Positions 37,157-46,895 of a stretch of 64,000 nt of DNA are shown here, in pieces. Position 1 is the first letter of the stretch. Every line of letters begins with the position of its first letter. Under the pieces are notes generated by a model. It saw only the letters and a list, made by a program, of their open reading frames with translations, was not told the DNA's origin and ran no database searches. The translations under genes and the position numbers were made by a program. Source of the DNA: Bacillota bacterium (GTDB taxonomy: Bacteria > Bacillota > Clostridia > Acetivibrionales > DSM-1351); assembly GCA_023409265.1 (NCBI GenBank), contig JAEYHZ010000009.1:74295-138294 (forward strand). The letters are read 5' to 3'.

Positions 37157-37265
37157 AGAGCATTTTCAGACAATAGCGTTTCGGACAATAGTATTTTCAG
37201 ACAATAGCTTTCGGACAATAGTATTTCGGGCAGAGCATTTTAGACAATAGCATTTACAGGCAGCT
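37157..37265 (+). repeat. 14-16 nt tandem repeats after the GH16 gene
   Basis: Six or so units related to GACAATAGTATTTCG follow one another with alternating TTTCA/TTTCG ends, decaying toward the right. They lie between the stop codon and the terminator, so they would be in the 3' end of the transcript. Confidence 0.7.
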
Positions 37266-37287
37266 GATATATCATATGCTGTGATCT

Positions 37288-37338
37288 AAGACCATTAGAT
37301 TAATGAATTTTATGTCATTAGTTTAGTGGTCTTTCTTT
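37288..37338 (+). terminator. terminator after the GH16 gene
   Basis: AAGACCATTAGATTAATGA pairs with TCATTAGTTTAGTGGTCTT, with small internal loops, followed by TCTTT. Confidence 0.75.
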
Positions 37339-37518
37339 ATCACCAAAAAATCATGCATTATTTTAAGATTTAAAATAATAATTCGATTTTTAACGAAAAA
37401 GTATTTACTTACACGGTTTAAGATGGTATTATTATCTTGACAATTGAATCAATAGTTTACGACATAAATAAATAAGTCTTTGTAAATTGTTTTCAAATAT
37501 AGGAGGTTATGTTACATA

Positions 37519-38436
37519 ATGAAGAAGAATTCCATTCTGCAAGATCTCGTAAAAAACAAATGGCTTTACATCATGTTTCTCCCGGTATTTATCTGGTATA
37601 TAGTATTTTCTTATGCTCCTATGGGGGGGATGGTCATTGCATTTCAGAAGTACAATATCTACAAGGGTTTAATGCATAGTCCATTTGTCGGATTTGAAAA
37701 CTTCCAAAGATTTTTTCAGGATCCATATTTCTTCAGATTATTGAGGAATACTATTCTGCTGAATTTATACGGCTTGCTTTGGGGATTTCCAATCCCAATA
37801 ATCATGGCACTGGCATTTAACGAAATACATTCAAAATATTTTAAAAGTTTAACCCAGACAATTAGTTATCTTCCTTATTTCATATCAACAGTTGTAGTGG
37901 TATCCATAGCAGTACAGTTTTTATCTCCTACCACCGGCTTGATAAATATACTTCTTAATAAACTAGGCTTGGACAGTGTGTACTTTCTGCAGCATCCTGA
38001 ATATTTCAGAACAATACTGATAACCATGGGTATCTGGCAGGGTTCAGGCTTCAATGCAATCATATACATGGCAGCGCTTACCAGTATTCCGGCAGAGCAT
38101 TATGAGGCGGCAATTGTAGACGGAGCTACAAAGGGACAGCAATTAAGACATGTAACACTTCCGGGGCTTGTGCCGACTATAGTAATAATGCTGATAATCA
38201 ATCTTGGATCACTCCTTACTGTAGGACATGAAAGAATAATTCTGATGTATAATCCATTGATTTATGAAACAGCGGATGTTTTAAATACATACATTTACAG
38301 ATTGGGCTTTGGAGATCAGTATACGGACTTCAGTTATGGACAGGCAATAAGTTTATTCCAGAATGTAATAGGATTTTTGCTGGTATATTTTTCAAACAAA
38401 ATAAGTGTAAAACTTAATGAAACTTCATTATGGTAA
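37519..38436 (+). CDS. oligosaccharide ABC permease (LplB/YteP type)
   Basis: Inner-membrane permease of a CUT1 oligosaccharide importer. Six membrane segments in 305 aa; the N-terminus NKWLYIMFLPVFIWYIVFSYAPMGG is typical of the LplB subfamily. The EAA loop is YEAAIVDGATKGQQLRHVTLPG. AGGAGG precedes the ATG. It forms an operon with the next two genes and is inferred to import beta-glucan oligosaccharides released by the GH16 enzyme upstream. Confidence 0.92.
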   Translation: MKKNSILQDLVKNKWLYIMFLPVFIWYIVFSYAPMGGMVIAFQKYNIYKGLMHSPFVGFENFQRFFQDPYFFRLLRNTILLNLYGLLWGFPIPIIMALAFNEIHSKYFKSLTQTISYLPYFISTVVVVSIAVQFLSPTTGLINILLNKLGLDSVYFLQHPEYFRTILITMGIWQGSGFNAIIYMAALTSIPAEHYEAAIVDGATKGQQLRHVTLPGLVPTIVIMLIINLGSLLTVGHERIILMYNPLIYETADVLNTYIYRLGFGDQYTDFSYGQAISLFQNVIGFLLVYFSNKISVKLNETSLW

Positions 38437-38455
38437 AGGGAGGAGAATAATTAGA

Positions 38456-39337
38456 ATGCAAAATATTAAAAAATCTTTTGAAGATATGGCGTTTTCTGCA
38501 ATAAGTTACCTGTTTATAATTTTTGTATGCATAGTGACACTGTATCCCATTATCTTTGTTGTAGCTGCCTCACTTAGTTCAGCCGGCTCCATAATGAGAA
38601 ACGAGGTTTTACTGCTCCCAAAGGAGGTAACCTGGAGAGCATATCAAGTAGTTGTAAACTATAAGGGAATCTGGACTGCTTATGCTAATACACTCTTCTA
38701 TGCAATTCTCGGAACGGCAATCAGTGTTTTACTTACTGCGTTTGCAGCATATCCTTTGTCACGTAAGTCGTGGGCGCCCAGAAAATTTTTCTCGGTATTT
38801 ATAGTTTTTACCATGTGGTTTAGCGGAGGAATGATACCGTTCTATCTATTAATAAAAAACATGGGATTATTGGATTCAAGAATAGCCATCCTTTTATATC
38901 CTGCAATTTCTGCATTTTATGTAATTATTATGAGAACATATTTTGAAGGAATCCCTGATGCTATAGAGGAATCGGCAAAATTGGACGGTGCAAATGATAT
39001 GGTTATTTTATTCAAAATAATTATTCCCTTGTCCATGCCGATTATTGCAACAATAGCACTGTACTATGCAGTCGGAAGATGGAATTCATTTTTCTGGGAG
39101 ATGCTTATTCTCTCAGATGAAAAGAAGTTACCTGTTCAGGTTTTATTGCAGAGGATTATTTTATCCAGTCAGTTAGGGCAGGACATTCAAAAATCGCTCA
39201 CCAGGGGCGAGGCGTCTATACCGATTACTATAAAATATGCATGTATAGTAGTAACAGCATTACCAATCATTATGGTTTACCCTTTTGCACAAAAATACTT
39301 TGTGAAAGGAGTGTTGGTTGGCGGAGTCAAAGGTTAA
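38456..39337 (+). CDS. oligosaccharide ABC permease (LplC/YtcP type)
   Basis: Second permease of the same importer, 293 aa with six membrane segments. The EAA loop is EESAKLDGANDMVILFKI and the end YPFAQKYFVKGVLVGGVKG is characteristic of LplC proteins. The ATG at 38456 follows GGAGGAG by 10 nt; the longer frame from 38417 overlaps the previous gene and the ribosome site. Gene spacing is 19 nt. Confidence 0.92.
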   Translation: MQNIKKSFEDMAFSAISYLFIIFVCIVTLYPIIFVVAASLSSAGSIMRNEVLLLPKEVTWRAYQVVVNYKGIWTAYANTLFYAILGTAISVLLTAFAAYPLSRKSWAPRKFFSVFIVFTMWFSGGMIPFYLLIKNMGLLDSRIAILLYPAISAFYVIIMRTYFEGIPDAIEESAKLDGANDMVILFKIIIPLSMPIIATIALYYAVGRWNSFFWEMLILSDEKKLPVQVLLQRIILSSQLGQDIQKSLTRGEASIPITIKYACIVVTALPIIMVYPFAQKYFVKGVLVGGVKG

Positions 39338-39394
39338 TATTTGTGCACGGGTAAAGAATATACCAATTATTACAAATATATAGGAGGAGTTAAA

Positions 39395-41050
39395 ATGTTA
39401 AAAAGAAGTTATAAAAACTTGGTACCTATACTTTTATCAGCTGCTTTAACAGCTACAACTTTAGTCGGCTGTGGTTCAACCGACACAAGTTCGGCTGGCA
39501 GTACAACAACCCCGGAGGCAACAGCCTCTGAGTCGGCAGCAGTATCTTCAACAGTGGCAAACAGTAATGGATTACCCATATCAAGTGAACCAATCACATT
39601 GTCAATATTCTTACCAAGCAGACAGCCTGATGCCTTGTATACCAATGATACATTGACATTTAAAGAACTTGAAAAGCGCACAAATATTAAGTTTGATATA
39701 AACACAGTAGTATCTTCACAGGTTAAGGACAAATTTACAATTATGATGGCATCAGGAAATTTACCTGATATCGTATACGGGACAGTTGAAAATATTAATA
39801 AGTATGGTATTCAAGGAGCATTTCAGGACCTGGATGATCTGATTGAAAAAAATGCTCCAAACATAAAGAAATATCTTGTAGATAATAGTGCAGTACATGC
39901 CCAGGCAGCAGCAACAGATGGAAAACTATACAGTGTACCCATGTTATCAGCTATAAAGACAGCCATGGGCTACAATATCAGACAGGATTGGCTGGATAAG
40001 TTAAATCTTAAGGCTCCTGGTACCATTGATGAATGGCATACTGTATTAAAAGCCTTTAAGGAAAAGGATCCAAATGGAAATGGAAAGCAGGATGAGGTTC
40101 CTCTTATATTGGACAGAGCCTGGGAAAATTATTATTTAAACTTTGCTGATGCATGGAAAATTGACGTGGATCCAAATAAGGATTACTGGATGTACAAGGA
40201 CGGTAAGGCAACATTTACGGCCATCCAGCCTGAATTTAAGGAATTTATCTCCACAATGGGACAGTGGTACAAAGAAGGTTTGATAGATAAGGAATTTGCT
40301 ACAAGAGAAGATACGAATAACTATCATATGCTCAACAACCTGGCCGGTGCTACCTGCTACTGGACCGGATATGTAGCTGCACAGAATACCAATGCAGAAA
40401 TTCTTGCAAAAGAACCGAAAACCAATTGGCAGGTTATTGCTCCTCCTGTACTGAAAGCCGGTGATGAGGCAAAGACATACAGCCAGCAATTGGAAGTAGT
40501 TCCGCACTCTTGGGCTATCAGCAGCAGTAATAAGCATATCGATGAAACAATAAAGCTGTTTGACTATGTATATGGTGATGAAGGTTCACTGCTGTTCAAT
40601 TTTGGTATTGCTGATGATACATATAAAATGGAAAACGGCAAGCCGGTTTATACAGACAAGGTTAAGAAGGATAAGGATGGCGCAACTATTTTCCTCAGGA
40701 AAAATGGTATACAGCCTTTGATAGGTATAAGACAAATGCCGGAATATGAATCTGCAAGCTGTGCAAATGATGATACAAGAAAGCAGTTATTTGACTATGT
40801 TGATAATAACAGATTCTTTGAAACTGCTCCAAAACCATCTTTGACGGATGCTGAGAAAACTCTGTATGACACTAAAATGGTTGCTATCAAGACCTATGTA
40901 GAAGAGATGCTTCTTAAATTTATGGTTGGTTCTGAGGATCCTAACCAAAAATGGGATGAATATGTAGCAAAGGTTAAGGAATTAGGTATTGATGACATAA
41001 CCGGGGTTATGGATAAGGCATATTCCAGATACTACTCAATTGCTAAATAA
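39395..41050 (+). CDS. oligosaccharide-binding lipoprotein (LplA/YtcQ type)
   Basis: Surface lipoprotein that captures substrate for the two permeases. The signal peptide ends in the lipobox LVGC with Cys26, followed by a Ser/Thr/Ala linker and a large binding domain; 551 aa is usual for this subfamily, which is larger than MalE-type proteins. The ATG at 39395 follows AGGAGG closely, while the longer frame from 39341 lacks such a site. A hairpin follows at 41075 and may reduce read-through to the intracellular enzymes. Confidence 0.92.
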   Translation: MLKRSYKNLVPILLSAALTATTLVGCGSTDTSSAGSTTTPEATASESAAVSSTVANSNGLPISSEPITLSIFLPSRQPDALYTNDTLTFKELEKRTNIKFDINTVVSSQVKDKFTIMMASGNLPDIVYGTVENINKYGIQGAFQDLDDLIEKNAPNIKKYLVDNSAVHAQAAATDGKLYSVPMLSAIKTAMGYNIRQDWLDKLNLKAPGTIDEWHTVLKAFKEKDPNGNGKQDEVPLILDRAWENYYLNFADAWKIDVDPNKDYWMYKDGKATFTAIQPEFKEFISTMGQWYKEGLIDKEFATREDTNNYHMLNNLAGATCYWTGYVAAQNTNAEILAKEPKTNWQVIAPPVLKAGDEAKTYSQQLEVVPHSWAISSSNKHIDETIKLFDYVYGDEGSLLFNFGIADDTYKMENGKPVYTDKVKKDKDGATIFLRKNGIQPLIGIRQMPEYESASCANDDTRKQLFDYVDNNRFFETAPKPSLTDAEKTLYDTKMVAIKTYVEEMLLKFMVGSEDPNQKWDEYVAKVKELGIDDITGVMDKAYSRYYSIAK

Positions 41051-41074
41051 AGTTTGCAATTTGTGATGTTTATA

Positions 41075-41105
41075 GGAGTGGGTTTCTAATTCAGAAACCC
41101 ACTCC
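41075..41105 (+). terminator. intra-operon hairpin
   Basis: GGAGTGGGTTTCT and AGAAACCCACTCC form a perfect 13-bp stem with a 5-nt loop. Only ATTATT follows, so termination is probably partial, favouring high levels of the binding protein. Confidence 0.6.
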
Positions 41106-41153
41106 ATTATTAATAAGATAAATATAATTTATGAGTCAGAGGTGAGGAATTAA

Positions 41154-42563
41154 ATGATAAAATTTGGAACTGGGGGATGGAGAGCATTTATTGGTGAGGA
41201 CTTCACAAAAGCAAACGTTCAGACACTTTCTCAAGCCCTTGCTGAAGTAATTAAATCCGAGAAAAAAGTAAAGCATGAATTTGTAATAGGCTATGACAGA
41301 AGATTTTTATCAGACAAAGCTGCTAAATGGATGAGTGAAGTACTTGCGGCCAATGGAATTACAGTTCTTTTCATCGGTAAAATTGCTCCTACACCGGTTG
41401 TTATGTTTAGTGTCCAGTTACATGAAACAAAATATGGAGCAGCTATTACTGCCAGCCATAATCCTGCAGATTATAACGGAATTAAAATATTTACTGAAGG
41501 TGGAAGAGATGCAACAGAGGAAGTAACAACCAGAATCGAAAGTGCTGTTCAGAATGTGGAGGAGATCAGAACCATAGATTTTGAACAGGGTGTTAACAGC
41601 GGTCTGATCAGATACATAGACCCTTTCAATATTTATATAGATACAATAATAAGTATGATTAATATCGATGCAATAAGAGATAAAAACCTGAAGATTTTAT
41701 TGGATCCTATGTATGGAGTATCGAAAACATGCCTTCAGACTATATTGATAACTGCAAGGTGCGATCTGGATGTTATTAACGACAGACATGATACACTTTT
41801 TGGAGGCAGACTTCCTTCTCCATGTGCTGAAACTCTTCATCATCTAAGGGATGCTGTTGTTGAAAAAGGATATAACCTTGGCATTGGAACTGATGGAGAT
41901 GCTGATCGCCTGGGTATAATAGATCAGTCAGGTGAATTTATCCATCCAAACAATATTCTTGTTCTGCTTTATTACTATTTGCTGAAATATAAGGGCTGGA
42001 AGGGTAGTGCAGTAAGAAATCTTGCAACTACACACATGTTGGACAAAATAGCCCGAGACTTTGGAGAAACCTGTCATGAGGTCCCGGTTGGCTTCAAGCA
42101 TATAAGCTCAAAAATGGAAGAGAGCAATGCTGTTATAGGTGGGGAAAGCAGCGGAGGCTTGACCATCAAAGGCCATATAAAGGGGAAAGACGGAATATTT
42201 GCAGCGAGTTTGCTTGTTGAAATGCTATGCATTACTGGTAAATCACTTACTGATTTACTAGATGAGATATATGGAAGATATGGGCGGTTATATGTAATTG
42301 AGAGAGAAAGTAAATTTGACAAGGAAACTAAAGCTAAACTTATTAAGCTTTTATTTGAGGATAAATTACTGCCGGAATTCACATTTGATATAGAAAAAGT
42401 AAGCTATATTGATGGAGTGAAAGTATATTTTAAAAATGGAGGCTGGATTGTTACAAGATTTTCCGGTACCGAACCTCTTCTAAGAATAATTACTGAAATG
42501 AAATCGGTTGAAGCTGCAGAAAAGGTTAGCGGTGAAATGCTTAGCTTTCTGAACTTAACCTGA
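41154..42563 (+). CDS. phosphoglucomutase/phosphomannomutase family enzyme
   Basis: Interconverts glucose 1-phosphate and glucose 6-phosphate, which is what a neighbouring phosphorylase requires. The phosphoserine loop TASHNPADYNGIK has Ser101; the metal loop DGDADR starts at Asp247; GGESSGG contacts the sugar and TRFSGTEPLLRI binds phosphate. GAGGTGAGG precedes the ATG. 469 aa. Distinct from the GlmM at 13280. It lies 11 nt before the phosphorylase gene. Confidence 0.92.
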   Translation: MIKFGTGGWRAFIGEDFTKANVQTLSQALAEVIKSEKKVKHEFVIGYDRRFLSDKAAKWMSEVLAANGITVLFIGKIAPTPVVMFSVQLHETKYGAAITASHNPADYNGIKIFTEGGRDATEEVTTRIESAVQNVEEIRTIDFEQGVNSGLIRYIDPFNIYIDTIISMINIDAIRDKNLKILLDPMYGVSKTCLQTILITARCDLDVINDRHDTLFGGRLPSPCAETLHHLRDAVVEKGYNLGIGTDGDADRLGIIDQSGEFIHPNNILVLLYYYLLKYKGWKGSAVRNLATTHMLDKIARDFGETCHEVPVGFKHISSKMEESNAVIGGESSGGLTIKGHIKGKDGIFAASLLVEMLCITGKSLTDLLDEIYGRYGRLYVIERESKFDKETKAKLIKLLFEDKLLPEFTFDIEKVSYIDGVKVYFKNGGWIVTRFSGTEPLLRIITEMKSVEAAEKVSGEMLSFLNLT

Positions 42564-42574
42564 GTGGGGGATTT

Positions 42575-45193
42575 ATGACAATTGAACAAAAGGTACAAGT
42601 TTACTCTGATTGGTATAACAAAATAAAGAATGACAGTTCTTTTGCAAGTCAGCTTAAAATGCCGGGAAGTGCATATTTTATCAATAACGGAGAGGTCTTG
42701 GCCATTCCTCGCGATGACGGAGACTGCAGGTATCCCTATGGGACAGATGGCTTGAATTTTTGGACATATGCATCAGGATATATACATTGCAATGAAGGTA
42801 TATTTTCACCTTTCTTAAGAGCGGGTGAAGGACAGGAACCGAAAGTTGCTTTTTTTGCAGTTGTTACTGATGGCCAAAGGGAACATACTTTTCCACTGCT
42901 TTCAGTGCCCATAATGGAGAATACAATTAATATTGAACGCTATACGGTTTTTGACAGGTGCTGTGCATATTATGTAACCGAAGCGAACAATTTACGTTTT
43001 ACCATAAGGATGTTTGTTAATGAAGAAAGAAAAATAATATTTACAATATTGGTACAAAACCTCTCTTCCGTGGAACAGAAATTGACGCTGTCTTCATTTA
43101 TTAATCCTTTCTTAATGCATGATATTACTGAAAATAGTGAAAACAGGTGGTTCAGAGAGGTTAGTTACAGGGAAGCGGATGGCAGTGAAGCGCTAGGTAC
43201 GTTTATAGTCAGGACAAATGAGGATCTGAGCAGAACAAAATCGGTATCCAATTATGGAATAATAAAAAGAAATACTGAATTTGAAAACGGAAGCAAAATG
43301 CTAAGCCATGAGGAAACAACCTCTAGATATGAATATGTGGGAGGAAGCAGGGGGTGCCTGCATCACCCGTTGGCCGTTAAAAATAAGTCGTTTAATAAGC
43401 AGAAACACAGATGTGCATTTACTGAAATAGGTATTGCAGGTGACATTATTAATTTGGAACTTGGCAGGAATTCTTCAGCCAGATATGATATTACTCTTGA
43501 CTACATTATTCATTGTAACGATGATAAAATGCTTGATAGACTAATATGTGAAAAAGTTTGTGTTGACCGGATAGATAACAATCTGGATGAAATCTGTAAA
43601 TCAGACGCTGAAAAAAACAGTGGTTTAAAAATTGAATTATCAGATTCGAAAAATACTTCTTTGAAAGATAAGGTTTTTAATAACTTTATAGAACAATTAA
43701 AAAAGCAAGTTGAATTTTGTTCGTTAATTAAAGGATATATTCAGTTATCACCTAATTCCCTAATAGGAATAAGAGATGTTTTTCAAGCGCTGGAAGCATT
43801 CGTAGCCTGGCAGCCCGGAGCTGTACGTAAGAAAATGCTTGAAGCATTAGATTTTACTTTCTCAAATGGAAGATGTCCAAGACAATATGCACTTCCAATG
43901 AGGGAGGATGCTGAACCGGCAATGGATATAAGGGAATTTATTGATCAGGGTGTTTGGGTTATATCTACCATTGTCACTTATTTGAAATATACTGGTGATT
44001 TTTCTTTTCTAGATGAAGAATGTGGTTATTACGATTTATTGGATGAAAGAAGAGGTCAGGTAAGAAAAAGTGAACAGAAGGATAGTGTACTTGAGCACAT
44101 GCTCAGAATAATGAATTATTTGCTTGATAACAGGGATTTTGGTAACACAATGTGCATACGTGCGTTGTATGGAGACTGGAATGATGCACTGGATGGGCTT
44201 GGAGTAAGCAGTGACCCTGATAAGCATTTTGGAAATGGTGTATCAGTAATGGCCACTTTACAGGTATATCAAAATCTTCAGGAAATGGAAGAATTGCTTC
44301 TCAGATTGGACAGTGAAAAATTCAGAACTTTAATATCCGAATACTCACAGGCTAGAAATGATATGCAAGAAGGATTACTTAAATATGCAGTGGTCCGGGA
44401 TGAAAATGACAATGCCAGAATAGTGCATGGATGGGGAGAAGACATAAAATATTATGTAGGAAGCTTCTGCGACACTGATAAAAAGTCTCGTTACGGTCTT
44501 ACATCAAATGCATTCTGGGTATTGTCAAAGATGTACGACAAGGATGTTACCTTCAAGGATGTGATACTGGAAGCTTTTGAAAAATTGGATTCAAAGTATG
44601 GCCTGAAAACCTTTGAACCGCATTTTGAGCCTGAAACAATAGGAGTTGGCAGGATTCCCAAGCTTCCTGCGGGAACAGCAGAAAATGGCGCTGCTTACAT
44701 ACATGCATCAATTTTTGGGATTATGGCTTTATTCAGAATGGGATGTTCGGAACTGGCATGGGAGCAGATGGTTAAGTCTCTGCCGTTTACTCATGACTAT
44801 GTAAGCTGCTCACCTTTCGTGATGCCAAACTCGTATGGCTTCAATCCAGAAAAAAATATTGATGGTGAATCAATGCAGGATTGGCAGACGGGAAGCTCGA
44901 ACGTACTGCTCAAGGTATTATTAAAATATGTTTTGGGAATATGCCCTGAATACGATGGGATATGGGTTCAGCCAGCTAAATATTATCTTTTTTCTAATTT
45001 AAAAGCTCAGATAATAATTAAGAAATGTATTATTAAGCTGCAAATCGAATATAGAGGTAAAGACAGCAGGTCGTTCTATGTTAATGGAATAAAAAGACAG
45101 GGTCACATGGATGAAATAATGGAACTTGAAAAGCTGTGGATAGCGGAAGATGAACTTAATCATAAGGAACTGTCTATAAAAGTGATTTGCTAA
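42575..45193 (+). CDS. GH94-like glycoside phosphorylase
   Basis: Cytoplasmic inverting phosphorylase that would split a beta-glucoside with phosphate to give glucose 1-phosphate. An N-terminal beta-sandwich (~1-300), a helical linker, and an (alpha/alpha)6 barrel are suggested by sequence. The barrel has YGDWNDALDG with the Asp-Trp-Asn-Asp catalytic motif at residues 534-537, and PAGTAENGAAYIHASIF. At 872 aa it is slightly longer than cellobiose phosphorylase. The linkage (cellobiose, laminaribiose, beta-1,2 or longer beta-1,3-glucan) cannot be read from the sequence; context with GH16 favours beta-1,3 or mixed-linkage products. Confidence 0.8.
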   Translation: MTIEQKVQVYSDWYNKIKNDSSFASQLKMPGSAYFINNGEVLAIPRDDGDCRYPYGTDGLNFWTYASGYIHCNEGIFSPFLRAGEGQEPKVAFFAVVTDGQREHTFPLLSVPIMENTINIERYTVFDRCCAYYVTEANNLRFTIRMFVNEERKIIFTILVQNLSSVEQKLTLSSFINPFLMHDITENSENRWFREVSYREADGSEALGTFIVRTNEDLSRTKSVSNYGIIKRNTEFENGSKMLSHEETTSRYEYVGGSRGCLHHPLAVKNKSFNKQKHRCAFTEIGIAGDIINLELGRNSSARYDITLDYIIHCNDDKMLDRLICEKVCVDRIDNNLDEICKSDAEKNSGLKIELSDSKNTSLKDKVFNNFIEQLKKQVEFCSLIKGYIQLSPNSLIGIRDVFQALEAFVAWQPGAVRKKMLEALDFTFSNGRCPRQYALPMREDAEPAMDIREFIDQGVWVISTIVTYLKYTGDFSFLDEECGYYDLLDERRGQVRKSEQKDSVLEHMLRIMNYLLDNRDFGNTMCIRALYGDWNDALDGLGVSSDPDKHFGNGVSVMATLQVYQNLQEMEELLLRLDSEKFRTLISEYSQARNDMQEGLLKYAVVRDENDNARIVHGWGEDIKYYVGSFCDTDKKSRYGLTSNAFWVLSKMYDKDVTFKDVILEAFEKLDSKYGLKTFEPHFEPETIGVGRIPKLPAGTAENGAAYIHASIFGIMALFRMGCSELAWEQMVKSLPFTHDYVSCSPFVMPNSYGFNPEKNIDGESMQDWQTGSSNVLLKVLLKYVLGICPEYDGIWVQPAKYYLFSNLKAQIIIKKCIIKLQIEYRGKDSRSFYVNGIKRQGHMDEIMELEKLWIAEDELNHKELSIKVIC

Positions 45194-45223
45194 TTCAGAA
45201 ATAAAATACATAAAATTTTATTC

Positions 45224-45255
45224 AGGCGTGAAGAGTAACTTATCTCTTCACGCCT
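45224..45255. terminator. convergent terminator
   Basis: AGGCGTGAAGAG and CTCTTCACGCCT form a perfect 12-bp stem with an 8-nt loop between the convergent phosphorylase and GH3 genes. It probably works for both strands. Confidence 0.7.
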
Positions 45256-45287
45256 TCTCTCTGTGCGCCCGGCGGGCACATGTTCTT

Positions 45288-46895
45288 TTATGAGGGATTT
45301 TTTATTGCAACGGGCATAAGACCTCTTGGTGAATATCTGCCTGTAATTACATTCTTTATAGCCTCCATACTGCTGTCTATTTGAGAAAATGCGACCAAAA
45401 TAGTGGCATCAAGGGGGAGTGAGCTTATTTCATAGGGATGCCTCAAGGAAACAATTATAAGGGGTTTCTTTTGGTTCAGGGCGTTGATCAGTTCTAAATA
45501 TCCGGGAAAGTTATTTGAGTTTTCTGAGGCAATTATGACTAAATCATAATTCGAAGCTTCCTCAATAACTGATTCAGCCTGTTCTTTAGAGATTGACATT
45601 GGAAGGGTTAAAACCTTTATCTTATCAAACTCTGATATAAGTTGTTCACCAAGACTGCAGTACAAAGTTTCAGAACTGTCTGCATACGCAAGGCTAACAA
45701 GCTTTGGCAGAACAACAAGCACATTGCGGAATTTTGCCTTATTTATTGGTATAAGTTTATTTTGGTCGGAATATAGAACAATGGAATCCTTGCATAATTT
45801 TTCAATCTGACTGTTTTTATGCATGGAATCCAAAAAAATTCTATCCTTTTTATATTCCAATGATTTTAGTTTCATTTTAATAATTCTTCTCACAGACTGA
45901 TCAATACGTTCAAGCTTTATGGTGCCTTTTTTCACTGCATTTAACAGACTATTAAACGCAAGGGTCTGGTGATGCATTGAGTGGCACAGCAGGAATATAT
46001 CTGCACCTGCGGCCAAGGCCTTCTGTGTAGCCTTTTTAAGTGTATACTCGTTAATTATTGCTTCGTGATCCAGGTCGTCAATCATGACAACACCGTCATA
46101 ATTAAACTCATTTCTTAAAATGCCTGTAATCATTGTTTTAGATAATGTTGCAGGAATGAGTTTTTCATTTTCAAAAGCTGGAATGGCAATTGGCGCAACC
46201 ATTATAGCATCAACTGATGAGCGTGCCAGATGTTTGAATGGCGCAAGGTCGTTTTTGAGAACATGTTCCATTGTATTTTTATTTACAAGTAAGTTTGTAT
46301 CAAGTTTAGAAACATTTCCGTGCCCCGGAAAATGCTTGGCAGTTGCTCCAACTCCGCCGCAATGCAGCCCATGTACAGCTGAAGCCCCGAGAATTGATAC
46401 TAATTCAACGTTATCACTAAAAGAACGTACATCAATAATTTCATTCTGAGGATTACTGTTTAAATCTACTACCGGGGCCCAGTTCATAGTTATACCCATA
46501 TCAGATAATTCAAGTCCTGAAATATGGTTAGTATTGTAAGAATATTCAATTGAACTTGTGGCACCTATTGCCATATTACCAGGAGTATGGGTTATACCGG
46601 AGGAAAACTGTGATACTACGCCTCCTTCCTGATCAAGTGCAATCATGGCGTTTAAACCGTTACAGACTGGAGAGATGATGTTTTGTATCTCTTTAGTAAG
46701 TAATTTTACCTGCTGCGGGCTGACAATATTTCTATTGTATAGTCCTACTGAACCAAAGGGATACTTTGAAATAAGTTGGCGGAATTCCGGATCAATGGTT
46801 GTAGTATTAAGACCAATACAAATCATTTGCCCAATTTTCTGTTCCAGAGAAAATTTATTTAAAATTTCTTCTGTGTCTTTATCGATCTTGTTCAT
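45288..46895 (-). CDS. GH3 family glycosidase, NagZ-like
   Basis: Cytoplasmic glycoside hydrolase or phosphorylase resembling beta-N-acetylhexosaminidase NagZ: LDQEGGVV, KHFPGHG, and VVMIDDLDHEAI with the nucleophile Asp at 273 or 274. The NagZ acid/base dyad normally reads DSH after KHFPGHG; here it reads D199-T-N201, so the catalytic His is replaced by Asn. A C-terminal domain (~345-535) completes the protein. Its ATG overlaps the stop of the ROK gene by 4 nt. There is no signal peptide. The substrate is uncertain. Confidence 0.85.
   Translation of the reverse strand: MNKIDKDTEEILNKFSLEQKIGQMICIGLNTTTIDPEFRQLISKYPFGSVGLYNRNIVSPQQVKLLTKEIQNIISPVCNGLNAMIALDQEGGVVSQFSSGITHTPGNMAIGATSSIEYSYNTNHISGLELSDMGITMNWAPVVDLNSNPQNEIIDVRSFSDNVELVSILGASAVHGLHCGGVGATAKHFPGHGNVSKLDTNLLVNKNTMEHVLKNDLAPFKHLARSSVDAIMVAPIAIPAFENEKLIPATLSKTMITGILRNEFNYDGVVMIDDLDHEAIINEYTLKKATQKALAAGADIFLLCHSMHHQTLAFNSLLNAVKKGTIKLERIDQSVRRIIKMKLKSLEYKKDRIFLDSMHKNSQIEKLCKDSIVLYSDQNKLIPINKAKFRNVLVVLPKLVSLAYADSSETLYCSLGEQLISEFDKIKVLTLPMSISKEQAESVIEEASNYDLVIIASENSNNFPGYLELINALNQKKPLIIVSLRHPYEISSLPLDATILVAFSQIDSSMEAIKNVITGRYSPRGLMPVAIKNPS

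Noticed and set aside
37437..37466. TTGACA before the LplB-type permease as a promoter
   Set aside because: The -35 is good but no acceptable -10 lies at 16-18 nt, so I do not annotate it.
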